A model generated the notes under the pieces. The model searched no databases, had not been told where the DNA came from, and was given only the letters and a program-made list of their open reading frames with translations. Of a DNA stretch of 64,000 nucleotides, positions 1 to 12,760 are shown one piece after another (the stretch's first letter is position 1; each line of letters opens with the position of its first letter). The stretch lies in NCBI GenBank assembly GCA_029783825.1, contig JAREIK010000374.1, positions 226,468 through 290,467 of the forward strand, in the 5' to 3' direction. This stretch comes from Sapria himalayana. Taxonomy: Eukaryota > Streptophyta > Magnoliopsida > Malpighiales > Rafflesiaceae. A program made the position numbers and the translations under genes.

Positions 1-71
1 TATACCGAGTATATACATACGTATATACCGAGTATATACGTACATATAAATATAATCACATAGCCTCAGAT
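1..71. repeat. minisatellite flank left of element A
   Basis: Two tandem copies of a 'GTATATACCGAGTATATAC' type unit lie immediately left of the CACTA terminus at 72. The same motif family makes up the 23-bp minisatellite at about 18.8-19.75 kb inside element C. Element A therefore probably landed in or next to a copy of the same repeat, perhaps in another member of the family (inference). The last three bases, GAT (69-71), are the left target-site duplication of element A. Confidence 0.7.
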
Positions 72-1030
72 CACTACAAGAAAATATCAATTTAGCTAGG
101 GAATTTTAGATAGGGATCAATCCCTAGCTAAAATGCTAGGGATTAGGTAAGGAATAGTAAGGGATTTATGATTTTTCTTTGAAAAAAAATAGCACTGGAT
201 TAGCGAGGGAAAATTTTTCAAAAATTCTGCTCAAAAAAACTCGGATATTAGCGAAGGATTTAGCGACGGAAAATTTTCATAGCTTCCGCTCAAGAAAAGT
301 GGGGATTTTAGCGATAGATTTAGCGACAGATTTTCTCTTGCTAATAAAATCCTTGATTTAGTGATGGATTTGGCGAAAATTTTTCTTTGCTAATAAAATC
401 ATTGATTTAGTGATGGGTTTTCCCTTAATAATAAAATATTTGATTTAGTGACGGATTTTCCCTTGCAAATAAAATCATTTGATTAAGCGACGAATTTAGC
501 GAGAGATTTTTCCTTGCTAATAAAATCTTTGATTTAGCAATGGATTTTCTCTTGCTTATAATATCCTTGATTTAGTGACAGATTTAGCGACAGATTTACC
601 ATTGCTAATAAAATCCTTGATTTATCTATAGATTTAGCGATAGATTTTTTCTAACTAATAAAAGTAGTAATTTAGCTATGGTTTTAGCGACGAATTTTCC
701 CTAGCTAATAAAATCCTTATTTTAGCAACGGTTTTAGCCAGCGAATATCCCTAGCTAATAAAATCCATAAATTAGTGATGGATTTAGTGACAGAATTTCC
801 ATAGAAAATAAAATCCATTAATTTTGCGATGGATTTAGCGACAAAATTTCTCTAGCTAATTATTAGTGAAGAATTTTTCCTAGCTAATTAGATCCCAATA
901 TAATCTGCCACTAATTTTTTCGTAATTTCTGACCAAAGAAAAACAAAGATTTTAGCGACGGAATTTCCCTAGATAATTATTCGCGATGGATTTTCTATAG
1001 CTAATTTAAATCCGTCACTAAATAATTATC
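72..1030. repeat. left subterminal repeat region of element A
   Basis: There are about 20 degenerate copies of 'TTAGCGACGGATTTTCCCT' and 'TTGCTAATAAAATCCTTGA', spaced irregularly at roughly 37-70 bp, up to 'TCCGTCACTAAATAATTAT' near 1010-1030. In CACTA elements the TNP1-type protein binds arrays like this to form the transposition complex (family knowledge). The small plus-strand reading frame at 179-361 lies wholly in this array and is not a gene. Confidence 0.85.
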
Positions 1031-4000
1031 TGAATTTATTTTTTTATTAGTTTATATATAATTAGAATCGATAATTCTTTAAATATTTTTTTTCAAAATA
1101 TATGCATTTAGCTAGGGGTTTTTTTAGCTATTTGGGTGAGTTATAAAATATGTTGCTAATCTTCAATGATATTTTTTAAGCATTATTTATTTTAATATTT
1201 TATATAATTTTTTATATTAAAGGTATGTCATGGTCTATATATAGCGATCCTTGAATTACACAATCTTCTCATATAATAATTTAAATTTGATATTATAAAA
1301 AAAAATTAATATATAAATACTAATACAAATTTATATTAAATATGATTAAAATAATATTTTTTGATTATTATTTAATTAAATTATTATACTTAATTTTATC
1401 TGAAATATTTATTTATGATATTTAAATATTTGTATTACAAAACATTATATAATTTTTTATATAATTATAATATTTATAAAATATTTTAATTAATAAATAA
1501 AAATTACAACTGATAAAAAACTAAAATAAACAAATGTTTGATTAAAAAAAATTTATAACATTATATGAATAAACGAATAAATAAATAAATATTTATAAAA
1601 ATAAAAGTATAAAATAATATTTTTATTATTTTATGAATTTTTAAAAAATATAATGACTAAATGTTTTTTAATTTTTGAATTATAAAAAATAATATTTAAT
1701 TTTTGCATACAATTTAAAAGAAAAAAGTTGATATTTTAAGATTAATATATTGTTGTTTTAAATTACATCAAAAAAATTTTGATAGTTTAAAAAATTAATA
1801 TTTTAGTGTGGTTATTAAATGAACACTTCAAGCATTAAGATTGATAATGATTAAAAGATTCAAATTATATGCTTTTATAATTATTTCATATTATATTAAT
1901 AAAAAATAAATTGAATTCTTATAAATTTATAACCATATAATATATATATGTGTGTGTGTGTGAATACTTTATTAATATATAAAATTATTTTATTTATTTA
2001 TTAAATAATATCATTTATGGTTAAATAGAGATCTATTTCTATTATTTTATTTAAATTATTTTTTTTTATAACTTTATTTGTCTTATTTTTTTATATTTTA
2101 TTTTATAACAGTTGAGTATATATATAAGGTTTCATAAAAATCTTTTTTATCAAAAAAACATAGCCCACACTCCAAACGATGCATTTAATGGTAGCAATAA
2201 CAAAGTTTTAGGGTTCTTACTGGAGATTTACAATGTCATAGCTTATGGTGGTGTTTATATAGACATGAGTACAATGCTTGTAGATTGGGCTCCCATCTGC
2301 AGGCTCTTCGTGTGGGTGAAACCCCCACTGCTGGTAATTTTGCTTCATGGACACTCCTGTAGGCTCATATAGGTAAAAGATGTTGTGTGGACTAGATGCA
2401 TCAGTGGGGGCCATAACAACTGCTATTACTTCAGGTATTATAAACTGATACGAGTAATGAGTGTGCAGATTAACTGATGACATGAAGCAACTCTACGATG
2501 GATGCGTATGAATCCAACTAAGAGGAAAGAGTGACAATCTATCATGGACTTGAAATATTTCTTCTTCACTCAAAATTCAGGTTTATCTTCTTCCACTTGA
2601 CTTCGAAATTTAGGTTTTAATATTTCCAGCTCACCTAATACATGTAACATTCTTTTTTTATAAGTTGTTCTTTCTTTGTGGAATAAAACTTGATAATTAT
2701 GATGTAATGGAATAGTTTTAAATACCAAACTTGAAAATCTAAGAAGTATAACTTACAAATAAACTAGATTTTTCTTTTCCCTGTATATATTTTCATGTCT
2801 CAAAAGACTATCAGCTATTCTGTAGTAATTTTAAAGAGGAATCCAATTATCTACATCCAGTTGACGAGTTATCTTATTTAAATTTATTTTCATCTTCCGC
2901 GCTAGCAAACTCACAAAATTCTAAGCATGTTTTAGTTCATCCGTAGATGCTGCGTATTCTCCGTAAGTATTTCTATGGCGATTGCGAACACTAGCTGATG
3001 GAAATTCAGGCCAGAACCGTTAGCTATCAAGGTGACGGATGGAAACAAGAAAGTCCCGCACATATCTTTCTAACACACAAACTTCCTACTCGAGAGGTAA
3101 ACTTAATATTTGCCTGAAGGAGAGCCGAAGAAGAAGGAGAGCTGAAGGAGAAGGAGAGCCAAAGGAGAAGGAGAGCTAGAGGAGAAGGAGAGCCTAAGGT
3201 TTCATAGAAAAAAAAATGCTAAAAAATTATCTATCTCTCTAACGACGAAGGAGAGCATAAACATGATTGAGCAACCTAGAAACCTATCTAGAACAAATAA
3301 CAAGAGTTTTCAATGGATGGGGTGTTAGTTCCCATGTTCTACTAGAATGAAAGGAATTTACCTATATTACCAGCCCATGTGATAAAGTATCTCAGAGGAA
3401 GACATTAGTATATTTATATTATCAAAAGAAGAAAAAAATATAGTTTAAGATAAAAAATTCCTAGAATAAAATAAAACTAAAAAAAAAGATGTTATATACA
3501 AATTAATTTTGTCCATAGAGCAATCAATTGATCATAATCAATGAAATCACCATCATGATCATTTAGCTTTAAAATAGATTGATCAATGAACTAAGCAACA
3601 TGTCTCATAATATATATTATAAGGTGAAGTATATGTAATCTCTCATTAAGATGAATAGTCAATACATGTTGATCATAAAGAGAAACCTTCACACCCGTAC
3701 CAACCAAAAAATATATTAGCAAAAGAAACTTCTTTATCAAAAGTTCCTTCATGCTATCTAGATCAAGGCTCACTCCCTATAATGTCGCTAGAAAGTAAGT
3801 GGAATTAGAAGTTGAAATTTTCTAATAGTGTGACCTAATAGTTTCAAAAGATGTTAAAAGAGAATAAACATGTTTTGCTAGAGCTACAATTGGAGTGCTA
3901 ATTAGGCTATGAATAAGTAAGCCTCTCAATATTTATAAAAATTTAATTAATAGTGTTAAATTCTTAAAGAAATAATTTATTATAAAAAAATTATGCTAAA

Positions 4001-4773
4001 TATTACTCTAAATCATCATTATATATGTTAAATCTATTTTTTGAAAGATGAAATACTAATGTATCTGACATATAAATTAAATTTTATTTTTGAAATACTT
4101 TTAAGAATTCAAAATATAATTTCACAAATTTTCATGAAGCCATTGTTGATTTGTAACAAAAAAAGATTATATATTTATACGATAAAATATTTTTTAATAT
4201 CGCGTCCATTAAATTCCGCTTATTTCAATGTAAAGTTCAAATTTTCTACATTTTATAATGTTTACCTTACAATATCTTTTAAATTTAGCATAACGTGTTT
4301 GAATGATGAATTTAAGAATACACATTCATTATATTATCAAGAGACTCACAAATTAATGTCATATCTAATTTTACCATCAAATGAATGAAATGATGCACAT
4401 AATGTTGATTTAATAAAATATTACAACATATCAATCCAAAATATCTATTAGATATAAAATCATAAGTTTCATGTTTGATGTCACATATCTAGTGACTTAT
4501 ATATTGCAATCACTAATGGCATCTCATGTTAGAGACACTAATTATGCCCTTCAAAATTGTTCCTCCGTTACTTTCAAATTAGGTAGTGGAAAGCCATAAT
4601 ATCATTTTTTGAGTCAATCTTTTTGCATTTGCATAATGATAAACCATACTTTAAAATTCTTTTTGTACCTTACATTTCCCATAAGAAGAAAACAATTTAG
4701 ATAATTTTTTAATTAGAATGATGCATTATTATATAGTTTTATTTAATTGCTTGTAAATATATTTGTAAAACAT
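1031..4773. other. AT-rich interior of element A, no gene recognised
   Basis: This is mostly A/T homopolymer-rich sequence. The stretch 2110-2520 is less AT-biased and has short open frames on both strands (2112-2372 plus, 2217-2483 minus) that match nothing I recognise; it could be a captured fragment. The stretch 3590-4400 has two more short frames with no recognisable motif. No promoter, terminator or RNA gene was identified. Confidence 0.5.
3119..3198. repeat. 17-bp purine-rich minisatellite
   Basis: There are about 4.7 tandem copies of a 17-bp unit resembling GGAGAGCCGAAGGAGAA, with a few substitutions per copy. All pyrimidines are confined to the 'CC/CT' position, so one strand is nearly all purine. 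The unit length is not a multiple of three, which argues against a coding repeat. Confidence 0.8.
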
Positions 4774-5330
4774 TTTTATATTGAAAATAATAGGACACCC
4801 TAACATGATCCTCATAAAGCATGATTCTATTAAATTCTTTGATAAATTTATTGTTTATATTAATTGGTATAGAATTTTCTAGCTATAAATATATCATGAT
4901 AAAATATAGTTGGTAACTTATGTTTTTTTTCAATATTTAATTGTTTACTTCCTTAATCAAAAATGTTTTATAATATTTTCCAGGGTCAATTATTCAATAT
5001 CTTGTACCGTCTCTCATAGACTACCAATTAAATGTTTAAAATAATATTTTTATTTTTATATTGAAAACAATAGGACACCCTAACATGATCCTTATAAATG
5101 ATGACTCTATTAAATTTATTTAAATTAGTTATTAATATTAATTGGTATAAAATTTTCTATCTATGAAAATGTCATGATAAAATATTATTTGTAACTTATG
5201 TTTTTTCAATATTTAGTTGTTTACTTCCTAAATAAAACTTGTTTTATAATATTTTCCAAAGTGAGTTAGTCAATATCTTGCACCCTCTCTCAGACTACCA
5301 TTTACATGTTTAAAATAATATTTGTATTTG
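4774..5330. repeat. 280-bp tandem duplication
   Basis: Two adjacent copies start at 4774 and 5054, each beginning 'TTTTATATTGAAAA' and running through 'ATAGGACACCCTAACATG', 'TTAATTGGTATA' and 'TTTTATAATATTTTCCA' in the same order. They differ by substitutions and small indels, so the duplication is not recent. No coding content was recognised. Confidence 0.85.
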
Positions 5331-5418
5331 AATTTTTTAGCATGCCTTTACAAGTTACTTAGAATTCTAACTTAAACAAATCTTATCTATAACAATTACG
5401 TGTATGTGTGATGTATAA

Positions 5419-5839
5419 CTATAAAAGTTTTATACATAACTAAATTTAAATATATAATTTACAACTTATATTTAATATATATTTGTATATATTAGTATAT
5501 AAAAAGTATTTTACTATATCTATACATACATAACTATATGTATAAATATATAAAATTATATGAAAAATATATATACCTACATGTATAAATATAAGTTTAA
5601 TTATATGTGTAACTACATGTATAACCACATGTAATTTTATTTATAATTACATGTATAACAACATACAATATTATGTTTGGCTATATGTGAATAATTATAT
5701 ATAAATATTTGTATAACTATATAAAACCAAATATAATTAAATATAACTATATTTGTAACAATGTACACATATATGTAAATCTATATATTTGTTTATAACT
5801 TTGTAAATATTTATTTATAAATTCCTATAACTACTTGTA

Positions 5840-5885
<46 letters not shown>

Positions 5886-6405
5886 TAACTATATGTTTAA
5901 CTATGTATAACTATTTATAACTATATATACTATATGTATAATAACATATAAATATAAATAATTATATCTTACTATATATATACCTATAAAAACTTTATAC
6001 GTAACTATATTTAAGTATATAATTTACAAAATATATTATATATATTTTTTTATATATTGATATATACAAATGTATTTTACTATATTCATACTTATACATA
6101 ACTATATGTATAAATATATATAATTATATGAAAAAATATATATACATGCATGTATAAATTTAAGTTTAACTATATGTGTAACTATATCCATAACCACATG
6201 TAACTATATTTATAATTTACATGTATAACAACATACAACAATATGTTTAACTATATGTGTATAACTATATATAAATATTTCTATAACTATATAAAACTTT
6301 ATAAATAAATATAACTATAATTTTAACCATGTATACATATATGTAAATCTATATATTTGTTTATAACGTTGTATACATTTATGTATAACTACATATAACT
6401 ACTCA
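5419..6405. repeat. 565-bp tandem duplication, AT-rich
   Basis: The block starting near 5419 recurs near 5984 (period about 565 bp) with shared landmarks in order: CTATAAAA-TTTATAC, ATAACCACATGTAA, ATGTATAACAACATACAA and CTATATATTTGTTTATAAC. An (AT)n(AC)n microsatellite at about 5846-5885 sits in the first unit only. A diverged inverted copy lies in element C at about 20290-20610. Confidence 0.8.
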
Positions 6406-6619
6406 GCAGTGGAATCCAATGAACATAATTTCAATGATTAATTAAATTTTAGAATTTTGAGGTTCATCTTTAGGAATGGAATATCTAAATTAGATTATAA
6501 ATTATAACTATCAAAATTTTACATTCAAGTCATTGATAACACCATGAAAGTAGAGTTTTATTAATCTTTATTACCTATTAAAAAAAACAAAAAGAAGAAT
6601 TTTAATTTTATATATTTTA

Positions 6620-6682
<63 letters not shown>

Positions 6683-6837
6683 CATACTTTAGTACTATTT
6701 ATTTTATTTAAAAAAATTAACTTTATTTGAATATTTTTTGTGTAACAATGAAATTATTAAATATAGAAGATTAAAGCCATCTTGTAGTGATTTAAAGATC
6801 ATTTAAAGGAAAATCTAAAAGAATGATATTTGTTAAG
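6406..6837. other. AT-rich, no gene; (AT)n tract
   Basis: There is no gene here. An (AT)n run occupies about 6620-6677. The motif CTTGTAGTG at 6781-6789 resembles a CACTA terminus but has no matching partner. Confidence 0.5.
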
Positions 6838-7027
6838 CATATATATCTTATATATATATACATATATATGTGTATGTATGTATGTATGCATGCATGCATG
6901 TATGTATGTATATAAGTATAGATATATATATATATATATATTTATATAATGTATATATATGGTTGTGTATATGTGTATGTTTGTATAAATACATAAATAC
7001 ATACATACATACATATGTGTATGTTTG

Positions 7028-7065
<38 letters not shown>

Positions 7066-7192
7066 TTGTTTGTTAGATATATGTGAATATATTTTTATAT
7101 ATAAATATATACATACATATGTATGTTTGTATGTATACTATGTATGTAAATATATGTGTATGCACATATTTATACACACACACACACTCACT

Positions 7193-7276
<84 letters not shown>

Positions 7277-7310
7277 TGAGTGTGTGTGTGCGTGTGTGTG
7301 TGTGTTTGGG
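6838..7310. repeat. compound microsatellite cluster (TA)(TG)(CA)
   Basis: The order is: TA/TGTA and (TATG)n tracts at 6840-7020, (TG)n at about 7045-7066, (CA)n at about 7196-7242, (TA)n at about 7243-7274 and (TG)n at about 7281-7306. Short Cys/Val/His/Thr/Tyr/Ile-rich frames on both strands here are microsatellite translations, not proteins. The CA-TA-TG order makes an inverted repeat. Confidence 0.9.
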
Positions 7311-8339
7311 ATGCCTAGATATAATTAAAACAAAGGAGTAGTTATAGAAAAGTTTTCAAAAATGAGTTATAGAGAAATATAAAAAACTAATGATATTCTT
7401 ACAGAAGTACAAAGACATATTAAAGAAGAATTATTAGAAGTCAAAAATGAATAGAAGCACAAATGAGGACTTATAAAGAGAATGATATATATTTGCACAA
7501 ACAAATCATTATGAAGACAAAAAGAAGCATACAAGAAAGAAGAGAATAAGAAAGCTTACAAACAAAAACAAAAATACATTATTCATGAACAAAAACTCAA
7601 ATCCAAAAAATAAAAAAAAATAGCAATAAGAGTTTTTTCTTATAATTGATAATACTATTGTAATTCTTATTGATAATCAATTGACTAAAAAAAATCTAAA
7701 AGCTCAAAAAATAGAGGGTGGATTAGGTGTTTGGATTGCTTTTAGTATTTGGTATAAATTATCAACTCTCAACTCCAATAACTGCCATAGCCTTTTGCCT
7801 AAGTAAGTTATATCAACTCCAATAATTGCAAGTTATCTTCCCATAGATGCAAACCCTAAAATTTCGTATGTCCTTTTGAAATTCATGGGACAAGATATAT
7901 TCAATGAGTAATCCCTTTGGCTTATTGTATAAACTAGGTTTGTGGTAATTAACGAATTTATGCGAGTACCTAAAACTTTATTTTTATAATGATTTTAATA
8001 CTTTGTAGTTTTGATTGTACTTTCAACCTCTTCTAAGCTCAAATAATGGTTGAAAACATACCAAAAATATCACCATGAAAAAAAACATATTTTAAACATT
8101 TATAAACTATGGATATTTAGGATTCAAGTGGCTAAGGTAAAAGAACAGCCCAAAAAAATTGAATCACTAGAAACATTGAAGTGAGATAAGAAGATAGTGA
8201 TAAAACTTATGTGATTGAAAGTCTCAACGAAGCTTTAAAAAAGTGAACATATAAAAAGTTCTTGTTATGGTATTTGAATTTGATAAATCTAACGCATATG
8301 ATTATATATATAAATAAATATTTATAAACATATGTTATA
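7311..8339. other. no gene recognised
   Basis: This is AT-rich sequence with A-rich stretches. No open frame longer than about 60 codons or recognisable peptide was seen on either strand. Confidence 0.5.
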
Positions 8340-8809
8340 TATAAGCATGTATATATTCATTAATATATATATATATATACACACACATTATAAATAAATA
8401 GATACACACACACACATTATAAATAAATAGATACACACACACACACACATACATATATATGCATATGTTACATATATATAAAACATAAGTTATATGTAAG
8501 TATATATATATATATATAAATGAGATACTTTATATATATCAACATATGTTATATATATACATTTGTATATATAGATGTTATATAATTATATATATATATA
8601 TATAAGCCTACATAAACTAAATAAAAAAAGAATTTTGATAACATACATATAGAAATCTATATTTACAAGTTTATATGTATGTGTGTGTATATATATACTT
8701 GTTTATATATATTTATTTATAGATGCATACATTTATATGTATATATATATATATATATGCTTATACATGCATACATTCATACACACACGCACGCACGCAC
8801 GCACGCACG

Positions 8810-8852
<43 letters not shown>
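8340..8852. repeat. microsatellite cluster with (ACGC)n
   Basis: Short (AT)n and (AC)n tracts at 8365-8450 include two adjacent copies of 'CACATTATAAATAAATAGATACACAC' type sequence. These are followed by (TA)n, an (ACGC) run of about six units at 8787-8812 and (AT)n at 8813-8851. The overlapping plus-strand frames at 8679-8870 are artefacts of this repeat. Confidence 0.85.
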
Positions 8853-8856
<4 letters not shown>

Positions 8857-10433
8857 ATGCTTTAATTTAGATTTAAATAGTTCACCAAAACATAATTTAT
8901 TTCATTTTTCATTAATTCATGAATTTCTAATATAATTAAAAAAAAACTAATTATGCATTTCTCATAGAAAATCAATGATCTCATTTTAATATTCATACGT
9001 TATAAAATAATGGATCACACTTTTTATAAATTTAAGCAAAAAAAATTAAACAAAGATAATTAATAATTAAACTAATCTAATTTGTCATTTCACCCCAATC
9101 AAAAAGCTAGGTTCTAATCGAAAGTTAAATTGTAATAAAAGTATTCATCATATTTCAGTAAATTTGCCTAAAAAAATTAGTTATAAAACATCACTCTAAA
9201 TTTTAATAAATTTTCCTTTTTTATTTTAAATAGTTATTATATGTATTTATATAGTTTTCCATATTCTTCTAACAATTTATTTTCATTTCTATTGATTGAT
9301 TTTGTTTATTTAGCAAATGCTATTCTACAACTAGAACTTGTGTATTTGATGTCTACCTACTTGAAATTATGAGCCCAAACCCGTAGGGTTTGTCCTCATG
9401 CCTAGTGCTATCCATAGTTGATCCTATGTTACCTAATTACCCTATGTATATCGACACCACATGGATATCATCGTCTAGTGCTAACATTTTTCATGCTCCA
9501 ATTCAAGGAGTAGATGCTTTAAATAACCACAATATGTGAATTACCATTAACGTTGCTTTGGATCTTATTTGAATGTTATCCAATTGAACTTTATTACACC
9601 CATTACTAATTGAATGTTTTATTTAGTAGAAGGTTTTCACTAGATAAAAATCAACAAGGAGTTAAAATACAATCATATTAGTTTTGATGACCATTAATTA
9701 TGTTTGCATTTTGAGTGAAATCTATCATGTCATTTGAAGTCTTTTTTACTAGATAATGCCACTCTAATAATCTCATTGATGTTTACTTTAGTTATTTATG
9801 TTGCTGAAATAATTATGATAATTCTGTGGGTGTATCGTGAAGAAGATTACCTCGACTAATTGTACAAATTGATGATAGTTTTTATCTTGCATGGCTTTGG
9901 ACAATATAAAAAGGGTCTTGATTTTGCATAATCATGACATTGTTAAAAGATCTTGATTTTTCATAGCATTTTTCATCATAACTTTTCTCACCAACTCTTA
10001 TTCAATGACAATCAACCTAAAATAGCCCAATAATTATAATCACAATAATAAATTCATTCTAAATATAAATAGTTATTTCATAAAATAGATTGGAGGTAGG
10101 TGGTATGATATGATGGACTTGGTCCTTAGATCGCAAATTTGCATTGTATGGCTATTTTAGTATTCTTCTTAAAATAGTATTCACCTTTAATGATAGCATA
10201 TATACAAAGGCTTTGTAGATATGTTTTGATCAGTCTCTCTCTTATATATGTTGAGATAGTATATACAAGTTCAATTAATTAAAAGAGCCTTACGGGCCCT
10301 AGGGCGAGAAGCCATGCTTTGTTGTTGATGGTAATATTAAATAATGTTTTAATAACTTATGTTGGAAGGCTTTGACTTCATTATCCTAACTAAGGTTTCA
10401 TTCTTCAAAACAAATGGCCAGCCAGCCCATAGG

Positions 10434-10435
<2 letters not shown>
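8853..10435. other. no gene recognised
   Basis: Base composition here is more balanced than in the rest of element A, especially around 9340-9500 and 10080-10430, but I found no protein motif or RNA gene. It could be captured non-coding host sequence. Confidence 0.4.
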
Positions 10436-10487
<52 letters not shown>

Positions 10488-10490
10488 GTG
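10434..10490. repeat. (AT)n(GT)n microsatellite
   Basis: An (AT) run is followed by about 22 GT units with one GC interruption. It abuts the coding-like stretch at 10500-10885. Confidence 0.9.
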
Positions 10491-10499
10491 CAAACCACA

Positions 10500-10885
10500 A
10501 TAGATGAAGTATTCTAAGTTCACTTCAAGGGTCATTTGAAGAAGATTTTGTAACATGTGAATAGTCCACCCGGGCAAACAAATTTTTATCCTTCCCCTCT
10601 CTCCACATATGGTTTCAAAGAGAAAAGGGAATTGGTCAGGCCTAGCGCTTAAGGCTTCTAGTTCCACTTCAATTATATTTTTTTATTTGTCACCTTGCAT
10701 CTTTCATTTGACATTTAACTATGCAAATAAATATGTGGGGAAACTCTCTGTGTTATTTCAACTAGTTAAACAACCTTTCAAGGAAATGAGCTTATTCATC
10801 TCTATCACATCAGGCTCAACCGTTGGATCAATATTCCATCTATCACCCTTGTTCTCGATTGCTCCCTGCCTTGCAAATAAATAGT
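10500..10885. other. coding-like stretch, unidentified
   Basis: Base composition is balanced and both strands carry an open frame: 10609-10884 plus (91 codons), and minus from 10667 down to the microsatellite. The minus-strand reading includes 'FETICGERGRIKICLPGWT' and, upstream in a linked frame, 'GDRWNIDPTVEPDVIEMNK', which look protein-like. I do not recognise the family. It could be a second captured gene fragment. This is inference from composition and reading-frame length only. Confidence 0.3.
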
Positions 10886-11734
10886 TAGGGCAATATTTAG
10901 GATGTTCTACATTCAAAATAAATCAATTGAGCTTTCAACATCACACCACTTAACATAAACAAACAAATATTATACTTAAGATCATAGAGCTTTTAATATC
11001 TATGAGCACCCTAGCAAGAATTGCATGCAATTATTGTCACCCTTCTCATTTTGACTAGTTTGATTTACGAGCAACATTTACTGACCTTAATTAGCTTGTT
11101 TAGGAATGTGCTTGGTTGTATAATATAGGGTAGCCCCATTTCTGGCATTGGAGGAAGCACATGGCATGGAAATCAAGGCATCCTTAAGAATTCTATCTCA
11201 TTGGGGTCCAACTAGTCTAGCACAGTGTTAAAAATGAGGAGAGATAACTTTTTTTAAATGGTAAAAGGAAAAGTGGCATATCAGAATTTTCTTATTCAAG
11301 AAAAGATATGGATATAGATATCATACGATATTTAAGGCTAATTCCATATCTTAATAATAAAGAAAAAGTATAGCTTTTCGATAGGTTGGTTATTGAAAAC
11401 TTTTCTTAGTAATTCTATCTCAATGCATTTGAGCACGTTTATTACTTGTGCATTAGTTACATTGAAACTCAACAATAGTCCTGATCAAATTATAGCGGCT
11501 TATGTGTTTCTCTTTTATCTATGCATTTTTTTTCATTAGAGAAATCATGTTTATAGCTGGCTAACTAAGCTATTCTTTTATATTGTTATTTCTTAGCTTC
11601 ACTCTAGTCTCCCTTAGCCAACTTTCATTATCTTTTGAAACTCAATCCTAGCTTGCTCACGTTGATGCTTTGTTTTTTCTTTTTTTTAGTTTTATTCATT
11701 AGACCCTACATTCTCCTCTCAAATACTATAAAAG

Positions 11735-11777
<43 letters not shown>

Positions 11778-12568
11778 ATGTATATATGTTGCTTTTCTTG
11801 TCCATATTTTTTTCCATGCATTATAATCATAGTTGTTAGCTCATAAAATATATCGTATATTATTTTCCTATTTTTCTGTATTATGTATTATATTGTATCA
11901 TGTAACATAAGTTTTTTCACGTTGTAAAAAATATTTAAAAAAATATATTTGTAAAAATGTATATTAAAAGTATGAATTATAGTATATGAAAATGAAAATG
12001 TAACCTTTTGTATAAGATTATTTTGCTTATTTTTTTATGATTATTTTTTAATTCTTTTGTATATTTGAATAATTAATATAATAAATTCTTTAACAGAAAA
12101 AATTAAATTGTTTTTTTTAAATTATAGAAAATAGTTGAGAATGTATGTATTGTTCTATCATAGTATCACATGTCATATCATGTTTGGTATTTTTATTGTA
12201 AGATATGTTTTAAAATAAGATATAAATGTGAAACTATTTTATTTTCATTAAAAAATATATGTTGTATAATTGTATCATTTCTTGTATCACAAGTTTCTAA
12301 CAACTATGATCATAATTATTTTACATTTTTTTTCTATCCATGATGTTAATTTGGTGATGACATGAATCTTTTTTTTTTCTTTGATTTAGAATATCAATAA
12401 TTATCAATCATGGGTGTGATTTTTTTAGTTAATGAATATTGTTTTAATAGGATGAGTATAATCATCATTAATATGTTTGTTTTTTTTGTGTTATTAATAC
12501 TATCAACCATATATAACATAGTACTTATAATAATTTATTATTTTGTAGTAGTAGTTCATACTAATAAT
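10886..12568. other. no gene; (GT)n at 11739-11774
   Basis: No gene was recognised. A (GT)18 microsatellite lies at 11739-11774. The remainder is T-rich sequence with no recognisable coding or RNA feature. Confidence 0.5.
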
Positions 12569-12760
12569 TAGGGTTGCTAATGATATGAGTTGAGTTCGAG
12601 TTCAACTGAGCTCGAGTCGATTTCGAGTTCAAATATAGCTCGAGTAGTATTCGAGTTCAATTGAGCTCGAGTCGAGTGGTTAATATTTTGAGTTCGAGTT
12701 CAATTGAGCTCGAGTCAAGTTATTAATATTGTGAGTTCGAGTTCAATTGAGCTCATGTGT
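12569..12760. mobile_element. hAT-like terminus with GAGTTCGAG repeats
   Basis: TAGGGTTGCTAATGA at 12569 is followed by direct and inverted copies of GAGTTCGAGTTCAATTGAGC and GAGCTCGAGTCGAGT. Many plant hAT elements start TAGGG(T/G)TG and have AGCTCGAG-rich subterminal repeats (family knowledge). I could not find a matching opposite end or an 8-bp target duplication, so this is a terminal fragment at best. It could instead be a stand-alone minisatellite. Confidence 0.45.

Noticed and set aside
6781..6789. CTTGTAGTG as a further CACTA right terminus
   Set aside because: There are no subterminal repeats beside it and no matching left end with the same flanking triplet; it is probably chance.
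7025..7341. Cys/Val- and His/Thr-rich plus-strand frames
   Set aside because: Translations of (TG)n, (CA)n and (TA)n microsatellites.
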